This document shows positions 6,116 to 7,648 of a stretch of DNA of 7,648 nt, one piece after another. The notes beneath the pieces were generated by a model. The model was not told the origin of the DNA and searched no databases. It saw nothing but the letters and a program-made list of their open reading frames with translations. The translations under genes and the position numbers were made by a program. Each line of letters opens with the position of its first letter. Within the stretch, counting starts at the first letter, position 1. Origin of the DNA: Akkermansia sp. (lineage in GTDB: Bacteria; Verrucomicrobiota; Verrucomicrobiia; Verrucomicrobiales; Akkermansiaceae); assembly GCA_017628435.1 (NCBI GenBank), contig JAGBZE010000195.1:1-7648 (forward strand). Reading direction: 5' to 3'.

Positions 6116-6144
6116 CGATTTACGATTGACAAATGACTATTGAG
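6110..6144 (-). repeat. Tandem 7-bp repeat array, reverse-oriented, about 5 units
   Basis: On the plus strand the units are GATTGAC, GATTTAC, GATTGAC, AAATGAC and TATTGAG. Read on the minus strand they are CTCAATA, GTCATTT, GTCAATC, GTAAATC and GTCAATC, the same heptamer as at 3443-3470 in the opposite orientation. The array contains the permease TGA (6113-6115), fills the 17-base gap, and contains the ATG at 6133. Confidence 0.8.
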
Positions 6145-7527
6145 GCAATGAATGCGGACTGGATTAGTGAGCTCACGGCGTTACTGGGCGATTGCGTATG
6201 CACGGATGAAGCCACGCTGCAGGCGCATGCGGGGGATAAATGGCATGCCGAGGCGCTGCCCCAGGCAGTGGTGCTGGCCACATCTACCGAGCAGGTTTCC
6301 CATGCGCTGCGCTTTGCGCATGAGCGCGGTATTCCCGTGACCCCGCGCGGCGCGGGTGTGGGCTATGTGGGCGGCTGCGTGCCCGTGCAGGGCGGCATTG
6401 TCATCTCCGTGGCCAACATGACCCGCATTCTCGAAGTGAATCCCGGGGATGGCGTGGCTGTGGCCGAGGCCGGTGTTCTCACCGCAGATTTGCAGGCCGC
6501 ATGTGCCGAGGTGGGCTGGTTTTACCCGCCCGACCCAGCATCCCGCAAGGAATCCAGCATCGGCGGCAATATCGCCACGAATGCTGGCGGCCCGCGCTGC
6601 CTGAAATACGGCGTCACCCGCGCCTACGTACTGGGGCTCACCGTGGTGCTGGCAGATGGCCGCGTGCTACGCTGCGGCGGCCGCACACACAAGAATAAAC
6701 AGGGCTTTGACCTGGTGGGCCTCTTCTGCGGCAGTGAAGGCATGCTCGGCATTGTGACCGAAGCCACGCTGCGCATTATTCCCGCGCCCCCGGCCCGCGC
6801 CGCACTCCACGCCAGTTTCCCGCAGTTTGCCCTGGCCGCAGCCGCTGTGCAGAACACCCTGCAGGGCGGCCACCTGCCCTGCGCCATCGAAATCACGGAT
6901 GCCTTCACCCTGACCGCCGCCCGCAATCACCTGGGGCCCAGCGCACTGCCCGCCGGTGCCAGGGGTCACATCATCATCGAGATTGACGGACAGGCAGATG
7001 CCGTGGCTACCGAGCTGGAGGCCATCGCCGGCATTCTGCGCGACACCGGAGCCACAGAAGTGGTCTACGCCCGCACTGAGGCCGAGGTAGAGGCCATCTG
7101 GCAGCTGCGCCGCGAATTCTCCTACAGCCTGAAAGCTACCGGGCTCACCAAGCTCAACGAGGATATCGTCATCCCCCGCTCTCAGCTGGTGGAGCTGGTG
7201 AGCTTCTGTGAGCGCATGCAGCAGGAAACCGGCATCCCCGTGGCCTGCTTCGGCCACAGCGGAGATGGCAACATCCACACCAACATCATGGTGCTCAAAG
7301 ATGCCGAGGGCCGCGATATCCGCGAACCGGCCGATGCGCTGGTGAACCGGCTCTTCGACTGGGTGATGACCCACGGCGGCAGCATCACCGGCGAGCACGG
7401 CATCGGCCTGGCCAAAGCCCCCTGGTTCCCCCGCGCCATCGGCCCCGTGGCCATGGATACCCACCGCGCCCTCAAGGCGGCCCTGGATCCCACCGGTATT
7501 CTCAACCCCGGCAAAATGGGGCTGTGA
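6133..7527 (+). CDS. FAD-linked 2-hydroxyacid dehydrogenase, GlcD/D-lactate dehydrogenase type
   Basis: A 464-residue flavoenzyme of the VAO/PCMH fold that should oxidise a 2-hydroxy acid (glycolate, D-lactate or a relative) to the 2-oxo acid and pass electrons to quinone or another carrier. The FAD-binding half shows PRGAGVGYVGG (71-81), PPDPAS (132-137), SSIGGNIATNAGG (141-153) and GSEGMLGIVTEATLRI (200-215). The C-terminal half (FAD-oxidase C type) has FGHSGDGNIHTN (373-384), where H375 and H382 are the expected metal/substrate ligands, GSITGEHGIG (416-425), and the terminal LDPTGILNPGK (451-461). Length is normal. There is no GlcE or GlcF partner in the window and no iron-sulfur domain. 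The ATG at 6133 lies within a heptamer array; the ATG at 6148 (residue 6) is an equally good start and costs only five residues. Being 17 bases after the permease, it is probably cotranscribed and may act on the imported compound. Confidence 0.93.
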   Translation: MTIEAMNADWISELTALLGDCVCTDEATLQAHAGDKWHAEALPQAVVLATSTEQVSHALRFAHERGIPVTPRGAGVGYVGGCVPVQGGIVISVANMTRILEVNPGDGVAVAEAGVLTADLQAACAEVGWFYPPDPASRKESSIGGNIATNAGGPRCLKYGVTRAYVLGLTVVLADGRVLRCGGRTHKNKQGFDLVGLFCGSEGMLGIVTEATLRIIPAPPARAALHASFPQFALAAAAVQNTLQGGHLPCAIEITDAFTLTAARNHLGPSALPAGARGHIIIEIDGQADAVATELEAIAGILRDTGATEVVYARTEAEVEAIWQLRREFSYSLKATGLTKLNEDIVIPRSQLVELVSFCERMQQETGIPVACFGHSGDGNIHTNIMVLKDAEGRDIREPADALVNRLFDWVMTHGGSITGEHGIGLAKAPWFPRAIGPVAMDTHRALKAALDPTGILNPGKMGL

Positions 7528-7581
7528 GATAACGAACTGGCAACACCAACGCAATTCCTGCGGGGTGACCTGCATGGGCAT

Positions 7582-7648
7582 ATGGAAAAGAAGTACACCA
7601 GCCACGCATGGAGTTGTCGCGTTATAGAGATTGCCCGGCTTATGCCAG
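7582..7648 (+). CDS. Possible start of a further gene, cut by the window edge
   Basis: An ATG at 7582 opens a frame that stays open for 22 codons to the window end (it begins MEKKYTSHAWSC and ends RVIEIARLMP). I do not recognise it. Codon choice looks plausible, but the stretch is too short to judge. No promoter of the type seen elsewhere lies 36-37 bases upstream. The rest of 7528-7648 shows no terminator, RNA gene or clear minus-strand start. Confidence 0.3.
   Translation, partial: MEKKYTSHAWSCRVIEIARLMP

Noticed and set aside
6667..7605. A 312-codon minus-strand frame opposite the FAD enzyme
   Set aside because: It is antisense to conserved flavoenzyme motifs and low in complexity. Its start region past 7527 shows no promoter.

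Overview
The window looks like chromosomal DNA of a Gram-negative bacterium. Three proteins carry lipoprotein signal peptides and three more have ordinary Sec-type leaders. Promoters match the -35/-10 hexamers of a housekeeping sigma factor rather than the Bacteroidota type. No annotated start has a convincing Shine-Dalgarno sequence. The style of the secreted thioredoxin and small lipoproteins reminds me of Verrucomicrobiota (Akkermansia-like), but that is an impression, not a proof. No rRNA, tRNA, CRISPR array, transposase or phage gene is visible.

Layout. Bases 16-49 are the terminator of a gene to the left. Bases 86-1710 form one plausible transcription unit: a promoter, a small secreted helical protein (122-532), a secreted thioredoxin-fold protein with a CGPC site (548-1111), a secreted cysteine-containing protein (1134-1658), and a strong hairpin terminator (1684-1710). 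A small lipoprotein with a calcium-loop-like motif follows (1724-2185). It converges with a two-helix membrane protein on the minus strand (2192-2716). That gene is divergent from another lipoprotein (2805-3443), with back-to-back promoters between them.

From 3492 the window holds a GC-richer operon. It encodes a lipoprotein substrate-binding protein, an ATPase and a permease of the sulfonate/taurine/nitrate ABC importer family (3528-6115), then a GlcD-type FAD-linked 2-hydroxyacid dehydrogenase (6133-7527). The first two genes overlap by one base and the other gaps are 6 and 17 bases. Taken together, the operon could import an organic anion, perhaps a sulfonate, and oxidise a 2-hydroxy acid derived from it; the substrate is not readable from sequence. 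The last 121 bases hold only a possible start of another gene.

Two things stand out. Four promoters place the -35 hexamer 36 or 37 bases before an ATG, so the predicted transcripts begin at or within about three bases of the start codon (leaderless mRNA). Separately, short arrays of a 7-base repeat (GTCAATC-like) lie in opposite orientations on the two sides of the ABC transporter genes. Each array begins at a stop codon, and the right one also contains the annotated start codon of the FAD enzyme.
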